A stretch of DNA of 64,000 nt, from positions 3,348,001 to 3,412,000 of the forward strand of contig OZ345355.1 in NCBI GenBank assembly GCA_977006965.1, read 5' to 3'. Shown here one piece after another: positions 53,628-62,799 of this stretch. The DNA comes from Phymatolithon calcareum. Taxonomy: Eukaryota; Rhodophyta; Florideophyceae; Hapalidiales. The notes beneath the pieces are model-generated. The model did not search any database. It saw nothing but the letters and a program-made list of their open reading frames with translations, and was not told where the DNA came from. Made by a program: the position numbers and the translations under genes. Position 1 is the first letter of the stretch; each line of letters starts with the position of its first letter.

Positions 53628-54059
53628 CAATTACTTTTAACTTACAGCATTCTATTTTCCTAACATTTCCTTGATTTGAGTTTCTCTACATATGTGAGTT
53701 CGAGTTAGTCTTTTGCATTCATATTCAGTCAAATAAGGGACAGGACGACAAGGCTAAGATGCCTAAGACTGTTTTTTAACAGAGCTCTGTTGTGGAGGAA
53801 ATCAATCCTCCGTGAGTATTTCGGACCCGGCGCTGAAATTGAGCTTATTGCACTCTAACGCATACTCGGGTCTAAGATGATGGACAAAGAGACTGAATAT
53901 GAATGCAAAAGACTAACTCGAACTCTCATATGGAAACTCGAATCAAGGAAATGTTAGGAAAATAGAATGCGGTAAGTTAGAAGTATTTGAGAAGCTGCCC
54001 CGTTTCTCACAGCGAGGTCTTGGGTTCTTTTAAAATAAATCAACATATATACCCTCATC

Positions 54060-54985
54060 CATGCACTTGTGTCTGAAGAGAAAGTATTATTCAGGGTTAC
54101 AATCTGGTGTGCATTGCTCTATTCTGATGCAAATTAATTTCTTTCTGTCTTGAATTTTTCCACACAACAGCTCCGTTATGGGTGTTCCAACAAGCTACAT
54201 GGCGTCAGCAATCAGACTTCAGCGGGATGTTAAAGTTTTGTCTAAGACGTGTCAGAAAATTAGAGATTGCCCGAACTTGAGTTTTTTTTCAAAATGCAAA
54301 GAGTTAGGTCCTCTAAAATGCGCATCGATGGACTGGTTGCTAGTGAGAATTTATCGTGTATCTCATGGGGCACCAACTATGGTTTTGAGTAGTGAGGCAA
54401 GATATTCGAGGGTGCGAAAGTACTCGCTTGATCGTCTTCATCTGAGCCAGTTCTTATATTAATGCTTTCACAGCAATTTGTTGTAGAACTAATTATATAT
54501 TCACCACTGGGGATTACGAACGACAAATAAACCTGAGGATTTCAAAAGGCTAAATACTTTTAAACTAGAAAAACTTAAAACACCACCGTTATAAACGCTT
54601 TTACGATATAGAATGTCTCCCAAAAAGGTTGTTGGTTGCGGAAAGAAGCGCAACTAAAAGCATTGGGCTCTCTTCCATCGACATGAACTGAGTTGAAGGG
54701 TACACAGATTTTTTAGAACGCTGCCCGGAGTGTCCAAAACGAGAGTGTACATCGCACATCTCTGTCATGTTTGGGCAATCTGATATTTTTGAACTCAGAC
54801 CGTTAGCAGTAGTTGCCGATCTCTACCTCGCAGATTCTCCTGGGCTACGCGCGTCCACAGCGGCGCTGATTTGCAGTCTGCTGTACATAAGTGGTGTTGC
54901 ATAAAAGAAGCGCCGGACCTGTAAGCAGGATTTCTACGAACGTGAACCTGCTGTCCAACTGTGAAATTAGGCGGTTCCGGTGAAG
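54060..54985. other. no supported gene
   Basis: An open frame at 54,178-54,462 has no recognisable domain. No repeat noticed. Confidence 0.35.
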
Positions 54986-54989
54986 GGAA

Positions 54990-55660
54990 TTTGGGAATGT
55001 GCGGGAACTGTCCCACGCGAGCTCTGGTCGCGGGAGCGTGGACGAGGTCAGGGGCACATCCCGTGAATTCAGTCTCTTCCGCTGTCGCGGCGACTCGTTA
55101 TGGGCGCGGCCCTGGAAAAGCCACGCGACGGTGCTCGTGGATAGCCGCCGGGCTTTGGCAGTGACGGTCTCTGGCGCTCAAGATTGGGCGGACGCGAGCA
55201 TCAAGGCGATTCCCTCGCGTGCGCTGGGTACGGACAACTGCATGACTGCAGGATGCAGTCCGCGCGGCGTACGTGCCAATCTAAGGCTGATGCGTATGGC
55301 CGCGAGTGAGCGCATGGGCGGCGTGAGGCGCGGGTATTGAGCGCGCCCACCAGTCACCCTGAATTGGGTCCCGAAATGGGATGCCAGGGAATCGTGGGCA
55401 TTATGTCAGGACGCCCGTGATATTTGGGCCTATGGTTGCCGCTCTGATGTGATCGGCGCGTTCCCGCGCAACTGCTGCCGTACCCCTGCGAGGCACCGCG
55501 GCGAAAGTCGCGTCTTGGAGTGCGGAGACTACATAAGCTCCGACCACGGACGAGCATAGAGGAGGGCATCGATCTGGGTTAGTCGGTTGCGGAAGTGAAG
55601 TTTATCGGGCTGTTCGTGTTGGGCTGTTGCTCTGTCCTGTTGCTTTCAAGCGCTCGCGCG
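54990..55660. repeat. GC-rich segment, partner of 39,640-40,115
   Basis: Markedly GC-rich compared with its flanks, with open frames on several strands but no consistent protein. Its last part matches the other GC-rich segment. It lies just downstream of the gene at 55,693 (minus). Confidence 0.4.
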
Positions 55661-55692
55661 GGGTATCGAGGCGCGAAGCGGCGACCGCCACG

Positions 55693-56601
55693 CTAATCCA
55701 GCGCTACAGGCCGCGCGGATGGGAGTCCGTTGTACATGATGCCAAATCTTCGCCCAACAGAAAAACGTGTAGACTTGGAACATATCCTCGACAACACGCG
55801 TTTTTCCTTTTCATAGCGCCCCACCGAGATCCAGGTGAAGATGTGCCATCTCAGCCGCGCAAGCCATGTCCAGCTACGAGGCATATTGAAATTATACATC
55901 GATGCATACTCGAAATACGCGGGGTACCAGCCCGCGAGTTCCCAATCGACCACCCACAGCTGACCAGCATCGTCGACAAGCATGTTTCTGGGAGCGAGAT
56001 CATGATGCGTGAAAACAAATGTGCTCGGCACCGGAGGGATCCATCCTTTCGGGGTGTTCTTCACGCCCTTGGCGGCTGTGCGCATGGCGTGCGGGATGGA
56101 GATAAACCCGGCCCAGAACTCGATGAATGACGACACCATGGCAGGGCTTGACCTCGCCGGTAGCCCAAACCTGTCTTCAAGCCAATAAGAGCGGCACTTG
56201 CCGCTTACGAGGGAGCCTGCCGTTGACGACGTCTGCGACCTTAGCAAAGAGACGAAGTGGCGCAGTTGCATAGCCAGCTTAGCGGTTGCGAGCCAACTCA
56301 GGTTCAGCCATGCTTCCTCTAGAGTGACTCCCACAACACGCTCCATGATAATGAACGCATCTGTAGAGGCTGAAACGGTGCGGAACACTCGTGGAACTCG
56401 CACGCCAAGCTGGCGAGCGGCTTTTTCAGCTTCAAGCGTGTCCTGCACTTGCTCGGGCTCGCACCGTTTGGTCAGAAGCGTGCGGGACAGGCGCCGGATG
56501 GAACATACAGGGTCGGGTGTGAGCTGGGGAGAATTGGTGATGTGCTCGAGTAAGTCCGCGTCAGAGTAGTTGAGTAGCAGCGCATCTTCGAAGGTCATCA
56601 A
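55693..56601 (-). CDS. aminoglycoside/choline-kinase-fold phosphotransferase (APH family)
   Basis: Intron-free, 302 codons, ATG at 56,601. N-lobe: AEKAARQLGVRVPRVF and AFIIMERVVGVTLEEAW, the usual hinge of the family. Catalytic loop FTHHDLAPRNMLVDD (197-211), with the Brenner HxDxxxxN motif (Asp201, Asn206), then LWVVDWELAGWYPAYFEYAS, where Asp219 is the metal-binding Asp of the DFG-like site. Length and domain order are those of single-domain APH proteins. The THHDLxPRNxLVD...WExAGxYPxYxEY pattern is especially familiar from fungal members of this family; most have unknown small-molecule substrates. No resistance function is implied. The gene is intact amid transposon debris, which together with the fungal-like pattern raises the possibility of horizontal transfer (inference). 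Confidence 0.88.
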   Translation of the reverse strand: MMTFEDALLLNYSDADLLEHITNSPQLTPDPVCSIRRLSRTLLTKRCEPEQVQDTLEAEKAARQLGVRVPRVFRTVSASTDAFIIMERVVGVTLEEAWLNLSWLATAKLAMQLRHFVSLLRSQTSSTAGSLVSGKCRSYWLEDRFGLPARSSPAMVSSFIEFWAGFISIPHAMRTAAKGVKNTPKGWIPPVPSTFVFTHHDLAPRNMLVDDAGQLWVVDWELAGWYPAYFEYASMYNFNMPRSWTWLARLRWHIFTWISVGRYEKEKRVLSRICSKSTRFSVGRRFGIMYNGLPSARPVALD

Positions 56602-56831
56602 TCAAGCTGTTGCCGTTGACTTTAACCCTGCACAGATGCGACGACCGGACAGCGATTTGACTGGTAGATAATTGGGGGCAGGGCGCGGACTGACTGAGCC
56701 TGTTTCACAAGTTGTTTAGCTTCATGAAAGGGATAATTCCAAAACTTTCGTTTTTTTTGGCATTAGGGGAAATAAAGACACGCGTTGGATTTTGGTTTGC
56801 TTGTACGGAGTACGTGTCGAGTTCTCAGGTG

Positions 56832-56921
56832 GATTGGATTTCTGTTTAATAATTGAAGCTCCCTTTGTCAATTATCATTGCATCACCTGAGAGACTTTTT
56901 GTTCCTTCGCTTACGTTCTCA
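56832..56921 (-). mobile_element. 90-bp (ATCC)n-family LINE end with 15-bp TSD
   Basis: TCGAGTTCTCAGGTG flanks both sides (56,817-56,831 and 56,922-56,936). The insert is only the family's 3' UTR (antisense GGATTTCTGTTTAATAATTG, GAAGCTCCCTTTGTCAATTA). Confidence 0.9.
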
Positions 56922-56999
56922 TCGAGTTCTCAGGTGTGCACTGACGAAACTGCATTTTTAATCACGGGATATTGCAGAACAGCCCGATCGATCTCGTAT

Positions 57000-57700
57000 G
57001 TTGGATCTTGTCCGAAGATGGCCTCGCGGCCAGGCCGGTGGGTGAGCTTTGGTGAATCGCGCTTCAGCGCCGGCGGCAGTTTCGAGTGCGCGTTCGGACG
57101 CAAGCGATGCGGAGTGGCGGTCCAAGGTAGACGCTTTTGCGTTGGCTGCTATGCCGTGGGCGGAGGCTTGGGCGCATGGTTCGCCGTGCACATGTCTGAT
57201 ATTTGTCTGCTTGTTGGCTGGCGTTTTGCCGAGAATGGGGATCAAAAAGTCGTGGAACAACCCCACTTTGGCTTGCGCGCACAAGTTTCAAACGAGGTAA
57301 CACCCGAAGCACTGGCGCGCGCTTCAACCTTCCGCTGTGCGACTTGCCGCCTGGAGCTTGGTACCCGGCGACAAAAGTTATGGCGGTTAGCGGCTCCGTT
57401 TTCTGCACACCTGCTGCCGAGGTGACACTGCTGCATTGCGACATCTTGCCGTCGACATTCAGCGGCATGGCAGGCGTCTCCTGCTCCGCTGTATCGGTGC
57501 TTTAGCCGAACACCCCGAGGATTAGTGAAGGAGAAACCGGCAGACAGATTCGTAATCGCACCCCTATCATCGACTTCGAGGCTGGCGGGTGACCCCGAAG
57601 ATCTTTCGTTGTCGAAGACAGACCTTCGATCTTCCCACCGCCGCGAGCGGAGCGCGGGATCTCCATATTTTTCTTTTTCTCCCACCCAACCTTCATTTTC
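57000..57700. other. GC-rich region, overlapping open frames, no gene assigned
   Basis: Long frames exist on both strands (56,853-57,425 plus, 57,242-57,685 minus, 57,049-57,300 plus) because stops are rare in GC-rich DNA. None shows a recognisable domain. It could be a CpG-rich promoter or a 5' exon. Confidence 0.35.
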
Positions 57701-58071
57701 GTTAGAGAAGCCTAGAGTAGTTCATCTATCGCATTGGACGTGCTAAGCACTGCCAAGATGTCTGATATGACTGGCCTCGAGTTGATTGCTCAGCAATACC
57801 GCGAAAGCTTTGACTTCCGAACCGAAGGGCTCGGATGTAGATTGAACTAAAAAAAATTATGTATAGAACGGCAATCTACTGGCAACAATCATCCCTAATT
57901 TCGATTTATGCCAGTTGGCTCACATTGAAATTCAAAGATCTAACATTCTAATGCACCGGTCACTCTGATGCGCAGCCCTGTTTCAAAATCCATAATCTTG
58001 ACCTAACTATTGAAGAGAGTTCTGTCAATTGGAGCCTCTCTCTTTCTAATTTGTTCCTTTTTCTGAAAAAT

Positions 58072-58533
58072 CTAGGTGTAGAAGGGCGCACTTGCAAATT
58101 CATACAAGAGGAAGTCCCTTGCTTTCGCATCCATTGCTCCTGTGACAGCAGTAGCCATTAAATTTGCGTTGTTTTCTGTATTCGATATAGGTTCGTGCAC
58201 AAAGAATGTGTATATGTCGCGCTCATAGTCTTGCTCGACGCACCCAATGAGGTAACCTTGTTCGCGCATCATGCACTCGAGGTTCGTTTCAGGCTCTCGA
58301 AGGACCACCGAATCATCATGCTCAAATCTTCTTTTTATAGGTCCCGAAAGATCCAGCATCAAAGACAAATCGGAGAACGAGTCATCCTCTGATGACAAAC
58401 TCGCATTCCCTTGGAACGAGTCTTCTATAGCTAGAACTTCTTCGCTGACAATACCGAAAGTCACGAAGAATGCCACCAGAACGAAAAATGGAGATGAGAG
58501 AAGCGGCATCGTGCAGTACACCGCGTTCATCAT
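58072..58533 (-). CDS. small putative secreted protein
   Basis: 153 codons, ATG at 58,533 (a tandem MM start). Residues 1-35 form a typical signal peptide (PLLSSPFFVLVAFFVTFGIV), followed by an acidic, Ser-rich stretch and a region with two cysteines (NLECMMREQGYLIGCVEQDY), ending FASAPFYT. No further membrane segment, so the mature protein of about 118 residues should be secreted or luminal. I recognise no family. No obvious interruption. Whether it is expressed cannot be told from sequence. Confidence 0.55.
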   Translation of the reverse strand: MMNAVYCTMPLLSSPFFVLVAFFVTFGIVSEEVLAIEDSFQGNASLSSEDDSFSDLSLMLDLSGPIKRRFEHDDSVVLREPETNLECMMREQGYLIGCVEQDYERDIYTFFVHEPISNTENNANLMATAVTGAMDAKARDFLLYEFASAPFYT

Positions 58534-58903
58534 CTCAAGCGCACAGCGCTATCCCCGCTTCATCGAGTTTAGTGTCCTAGCCGGCACCCGAAGTTTTGAG
58601 ATATATCATACCGCTCTGCATTTGACATCTTTCTAGCATTGCCCAAGCATGCTGGTTTTGTGAGGACACTCCCCCGCGCATGCGGCCTGCAGACCTGAGA
58701 AATTAATCACACTCTTAGTATATAAGGCCCCGATTGTTCATATATCTACCCTACCGTTATCCGCTATGCTCTTCATAGAAGCGGATTTACGTTCTGTGGA
58801 TACTTTGTGGAATAAGTTATGAGCTAGCATTCTGTGTTGAGCGACAAGCGACATGTGCCGCCCTTTGTGGTAACGTATTAGGATATTACTATAATAGTAT
58901 TTG

Positions 58904-58952
58904 GGACAATGGACTGCTCATTATTCTCTGAATAATGAGTAGTTTATTGTCC
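58904..58952. repeat. imperfect hairpin (about 23-bp arms)
   Basis: GGACAATGGACTGCTCATTA against its near-inverse TAATGAGTAGTTTATTGTCC, with the loop at TTCTCTGAA. May be a fold-back or MITE relic. Confidence 0.6.
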
Positions 58953-59116
58953 AATAATTCAGCTAGTTACGACAGATCCGTTAGATATTCGTGTCTCGAT
59001 AAAGCAATACCAACAAAAGACCAAGTCCGGTAAACCAGCACAAAGGTGTGGAGAAAGGTGAGCTATGGGGGCGAAAGGCAAACAATTGTTGATCAAATTC
59101 ATGGAAATTCCAGTTC

Positions 59117-59151
59117 GTTTGATGATATTCCATGATGGAATATCATCAAAC
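59117..59151. repeat. 17-bp perfect palindrome arms
   Basis: GTTTGATGATATTCCAT, one G, then its exact inverse. About 200 bp from the hairpin at 58,904. Confidence 0.85.
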
Positions 59152-59204
59152 AAACTCAACTTGCTTGAGTTCTCTACTGAATTGTAACATACCAGTGGAT
59201 TTTA

Positions 59205-60145
59205 ACTCATTAATGCTCTCACAGATATTTCAAACATAATGACCAAGCAACGACTTTCCGATATTCGAAAAGAGATGCTGGAAATGGCAGTTGATACTGT
59301 CGACCATGGCGAAGAAAGAAAAGTTTCCGATGCAAATACAAGAGAGAAGAAATTCAGAAGAGCTTCAAGCCACAAGTAACGACATCACATCAATGGAAAC
59401 CAGAGAACCGTTTGATGAAGCGATGAAGCACATAATAGCGAACCAATCTGCAGAAGAACTCCGATCAGCATTCCTGACAAAGGAAGGAGAGAGCCTTGAA
59501 TCAAAGAGAAAGAGGAAAATTCCGTACGACAAGACAAGAGAACTCCCTGCAATACTCAAATTTCCACAACTGAAACACAGGCAACTGGCGGTTCAGTACG
59601 CCTTTGGAAGATTTCCCCAAGTGTCTACCACACTGATGGCAGATAGATTCGGAAACAAAGTCAGACAGCACATGGAGACCCTGGATCGCAACTTGTCAGC
59701 CTATGAACTCAAGGAAGACGACAGAGCGGAAACTGAGAAGGCATTAGATGACCTTTTGCTCTTCAGCAAAAGCATCATCGAGAGTATGCAGCATGAAGAA
59801 GACCTGTACTGAAAGAAGAAGCGACGCCTCGAAACTGTTACGAAGAGCAATCAAAACAACCGAACACATGCTAGGGTCTCAGATAGAATGCCTGACATAA
59901 GAGTAGAGCCGCCCTAACGAGGGCAGCACCTGAGGAAGCCCTGCCCGTATATTCGTATGACTGCGGGGCTTTAAAAAAATTGCAATAGAAAAAAAGAAAA
60001 AAAAGTTGATACTGTCCAAAGAAAATGTCCGAAGTCAACTACATACTGTAGATGAAAACGAAAGCGAAAGATTGTAGAGCAACGAAAAGTCTCTCAGGTG
60101 CAATGGTAATTGACAAAGTGTTCTTCAATTAAACAGAAATCCAAT
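59205..60145 (+). mobile_element. (ATCC)n-family LINE end split by LINE C
   Basis: TTAATGCTCTCACAGATATT, then PKQRLSDI-coding sequence runs to 59,301 and resumes at 60,004 (GTTGATACTGTCCAAAGAAA) through the family 3' UTR, ending AAACAGAAATCCAATCC. The break is the family C insertion. Confidence 0.85.
59302..60003 (+). mobile_element. 5'-truncated LINE family C, copy 2, with 13-bp TSD
   Basis: AGTTGATACTGTC precedes (59,289-59,301) and follows (60,004-60,016). The coding part, open to 59,812, begins at SMAKKEKFPMQ-type sequence and ends IESMQHEEDLY. The protein differs from copy 1 (23,127-23,648) at only a handful of residues. The 3' UTR has the GCCGCCCTAACGAGGGCAGC stem-loop and an A-rich end (AAAAAAATTGCAATAGAAAA). 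Confidence 0.93.
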
Positions 60146-60257
60146 CCTTTGGATTTTATAACCGTTTGGGTGGACTAATCTAGCAGCCGAGAAGTCCACG
60201 CAATACGTGATAGCAATTGCTGCTTTGTGCCTATCGAAGAGTCAGTCTGAAATACCG

Positions 60258-60410
60258 TTTTTACGCCCTCAGAAACACTCAAGAGACTGCAAGTGAGATG
60301 CATGCTCTTGTAGTTTCGACTCAAATCCGTGTAACCCGGGTTAACGCTGTAGCCCTAGCTACAAAAAAGTCTTCCCCCGGAAAAAGAATGGAAGGAAAAA
60401 ACACTTTGAA
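60258..60410 (-). repeat. diverged family E 3' UTR fragment
   Basis: Antisense ACGCCCTCAGAAACACTCAA, GAGACTGCAAGTGAGATGCA and the palindrome GTAACCCGGGTTAACG match the 3' UTR of family E, with many substitutions. Confidence 0.7.
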
Positions 60411-61124
60411 GTATGTCATGGATACGGCTCGACAGGGATGAATAAAGTTTTCGGAGATTTTAACATAGATCAATATACAGAAGGTCAGACTCTCACACTG
60501 GCAACTTCTATCGAAGTTAAGAATATCCATCGCTAGGCACAAAGTCACGACGCACGAGGAAAATCCTTGATGAAACAATTACCAGACGATGCAACCACTT
60601 TTAAAAAGTGCATGCAAGTTGACTGTTGGGAACAAGAATCGTAGAACCGCCGCAGTTGTTTCGGGTGGAATCCTCTAATTACGAGAGTCAGGCAGAGAAG
60701 CCCTGCCGTTATCTAAGTATTGGAAAAAGAAAAATCAATGCTTGCTAGCCCCATGGCGGAATAAGCATTTATATTAAAAAGCCGCGAGGAGGAAATTCAC
60801 AAGGTAGTGGGACTTCGAGCTAGACAGAATAGTTTATAATAGATCCCGTCTGTTCCGGAACGCCAAAATGACTAATGAACGACTGGGGAGAGTAGCGAAG
60901 AGTACATAAGATCATCAGGAGCAAATTAATATCGAAAAAACGAAAATGTTTTAAAGAGTTCGAGCAAGACATGTCAAACTCCCCTGCCGATAAGGCCACT
61001 GCTATGCTGAGTAAAATATCTAAACGTAAGCATGGCACGCTCTTGAAAAACTCAGCAATAGGCATCTAACTGGAACCGGAGGAATTCCTCGCTAACGGTC
61101 ATACCATCGCATTCACATTCGAAA

Positions 61125-61762
61125 GTCGAGACATATCGGCAATGCTACAGTGCGATCTATTCGAGACGGCACTGACTTTCCTCAAACAGGGAGTTTCAGC
61201 AAAATCGTTGAGGACCTTGCTCTTCAAAGACGAAGGAGACGTCTCGGAGTCCAACAGAAAGAGAAAAATTCCCTACGATCTGCCCGGGTCCACCCCGGCG
61301 ATTATCAGACTCCCGAAAACACGACACCGCCAATTAGCGGAAAAGTGGGCATTCGGTCGGTTTCCCCCAATGAGCACATCACTTCTGACAGACAAGTTCG
61401 GTGATACTGTTCCAATCCTCATGAGCAACCTGGAAGAATACCTCGGAATATATCAACTGACCAAAGAGGAGATTCATATCACTGAAAAAGCTCTAGACAA
61501 GCTACTCTTCTTCACTATTGTCCTTTACGACGACATGGAATAGACAAGGCGCCAATTGAGGAAATCTGATCAGTGGACGCCAAGCTTTTCCCTCCGCCCT
61601 TTTACGGGAGAGGGTTTTTGCAGCTAGGGCTACGACGTTAACCCGGGTTACAAGTATTTGAATATATGATCGAAGCGACAACGTAGCTGCTGAAACGCAT
61701 CTCCCTTGCAGTCTCATGAGTGTTACTGAGGGCGTTTAATAAATTCCAAATTCAAAAAAAGT
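61125..61762 (+). mobile_element. LINE family E, copy 2 (left arm of inverted pair)
   Basis: Plus orientation, encoding KQGVSAKSLRTLLFKDEGDV to IVLYDDME-stop (61,142-61,543), then the 3' UTR with the CCCTCCGCCC/GGGAGAGGG hairpin, GTTAACCCGGGTTAC and the end GGGCGTTTAATAAATTCC...AAAAAAA. Left flank TTCACATTCGAA, right flank AGTAGTGTTTTCTC: the two do not match each other but match the flanks of copy 3. Confidence 0.9.
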
Positions 61763-62118
61763 AGTGTTTTCTCAGAATTTTATCCATTGCACTCTCGATG
61801 GTTTTCCTTGCATGCGACAAAGGGGGCTATCGGTCTGTAGTTTGCAGGGTTTCTCGGGCCCACTTTCTTGTAGAACGGGAGAAGCTTAATCAAGTTACAG
61901 AGGCTGGGGGTTTCTTTCACGAGGTCACACGCCCTCCAGAGGGATATGATAAGTTTCGCTGATAGCTCAGGCGAGGCCTGGAACATTTCCGAGAAGATTC
62001 CATCGTCTCCAGCGGCTTTTCCTTTTCGGGCACCATGAATGGCCGCTACAATTTCATCCTCCAGTTCTGAGGTGACGTCAAAAGCCCGTTTCTCCATCTC
62101 ATAGTCTTCGAATGTGAA

Positions 62119-62799
62119 TTTTTTTTTGAATTTGGAATTTATTAAACGCCCTCAGTAACACTCATGAGACTGCAAGGGAGATGCGTTTCAGCAGCTACGT
62201 TGTCGCTTCGATCATATATTCAAATACTTGTAACCCGGGTTAACGTCGTAGCCCTAGCTGCAAAAACCCTCTCCCGTAAAAGGGCGGAGGGAAAAGCTTG
62301 GCGTCCACTGATCAGATTTCCTCAATTGGCGCCTTGTCTATTCCATGTCGTCGTAAAGGACAATAGTGAAGAAGAGTAGCTTGTCTAGAGCTTTTTCAGT
62401 GATATGAATCTCCTCTTTGGTCAGTTGATATATTCCGAGGTATTCTTCCAGGTTGCTCATGAGGATTGGAACAGTATCACCGAACTTGTCTGTCAGAAGT
62501 GATGTGCTCATTGGGGGAAACCGACCGAATGCCCACTTTTCCGCTAATTGGCGGTGTCGTGTTTTCGGGAGTCTGATAATCGCCGGGGTGGACCCGGGCA
62601 GATCGTAGGGAATTTTTCTCTTTCTGTTGGACTCCGAGACGTCTCCTTCGTCTTTGAAGAGCAAGGTCCTCAACGATTTTGCTGAAACTCCCTGTTTGAG
62701 GAAAGTCAGTGCTGTCTCGAATAGATCGTACAGTAGCATTGCCGATATGTCTCGACTAACCCATTGTAGTTCACCCACATCTCTTTCCTCGATTGGGAG
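62119..62799 (-). mobile_element. LINE family E, copy 3 (right arm of inverted pair)
   Basis: Minus orientation, almost identical to copy 2 over 635 bp but about 45 bp longer at its 5' end (to GATTGGGA near 62,798). In sense its 3' flank is TTCACATTCGAA and its 5' flank AGTAGTGTTTTCTC, the reverse of copy 2's arrangement. Confidence 0.9.

Larger units (their letters stand above)
51069..54055 (+). pseudogene. LINE family D-like copy G2 with several later insertions
   Basis: Sister of G1 (40,905-43,900): it starts ACGAAAATTCTTGACATGGA and shares G1's frameshift there. It continues through LSISMHNTGDTDDTEMPRVR, SAEGLFYTYVFGKYAEHRKN-like sequence and the 51-bp family E insertion to the family D 3' tail (54,000-54,055). 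Private insertions: 51,523-51,971, 52,377-52,839, 52,882-53,339 and 53,349-53,627. It provides the empty sites for the three private insertions of G1. Confidence 0.82.

Noticed and set aside
56853-57425. 190-codon plus frame (and antisense 147-codon frame) as genes
   Set aside because: Both frames are open in the same GC-rich DNA, neither has a recognisable domain, and the start of the plus frame lies inside an inserted LINE tail.
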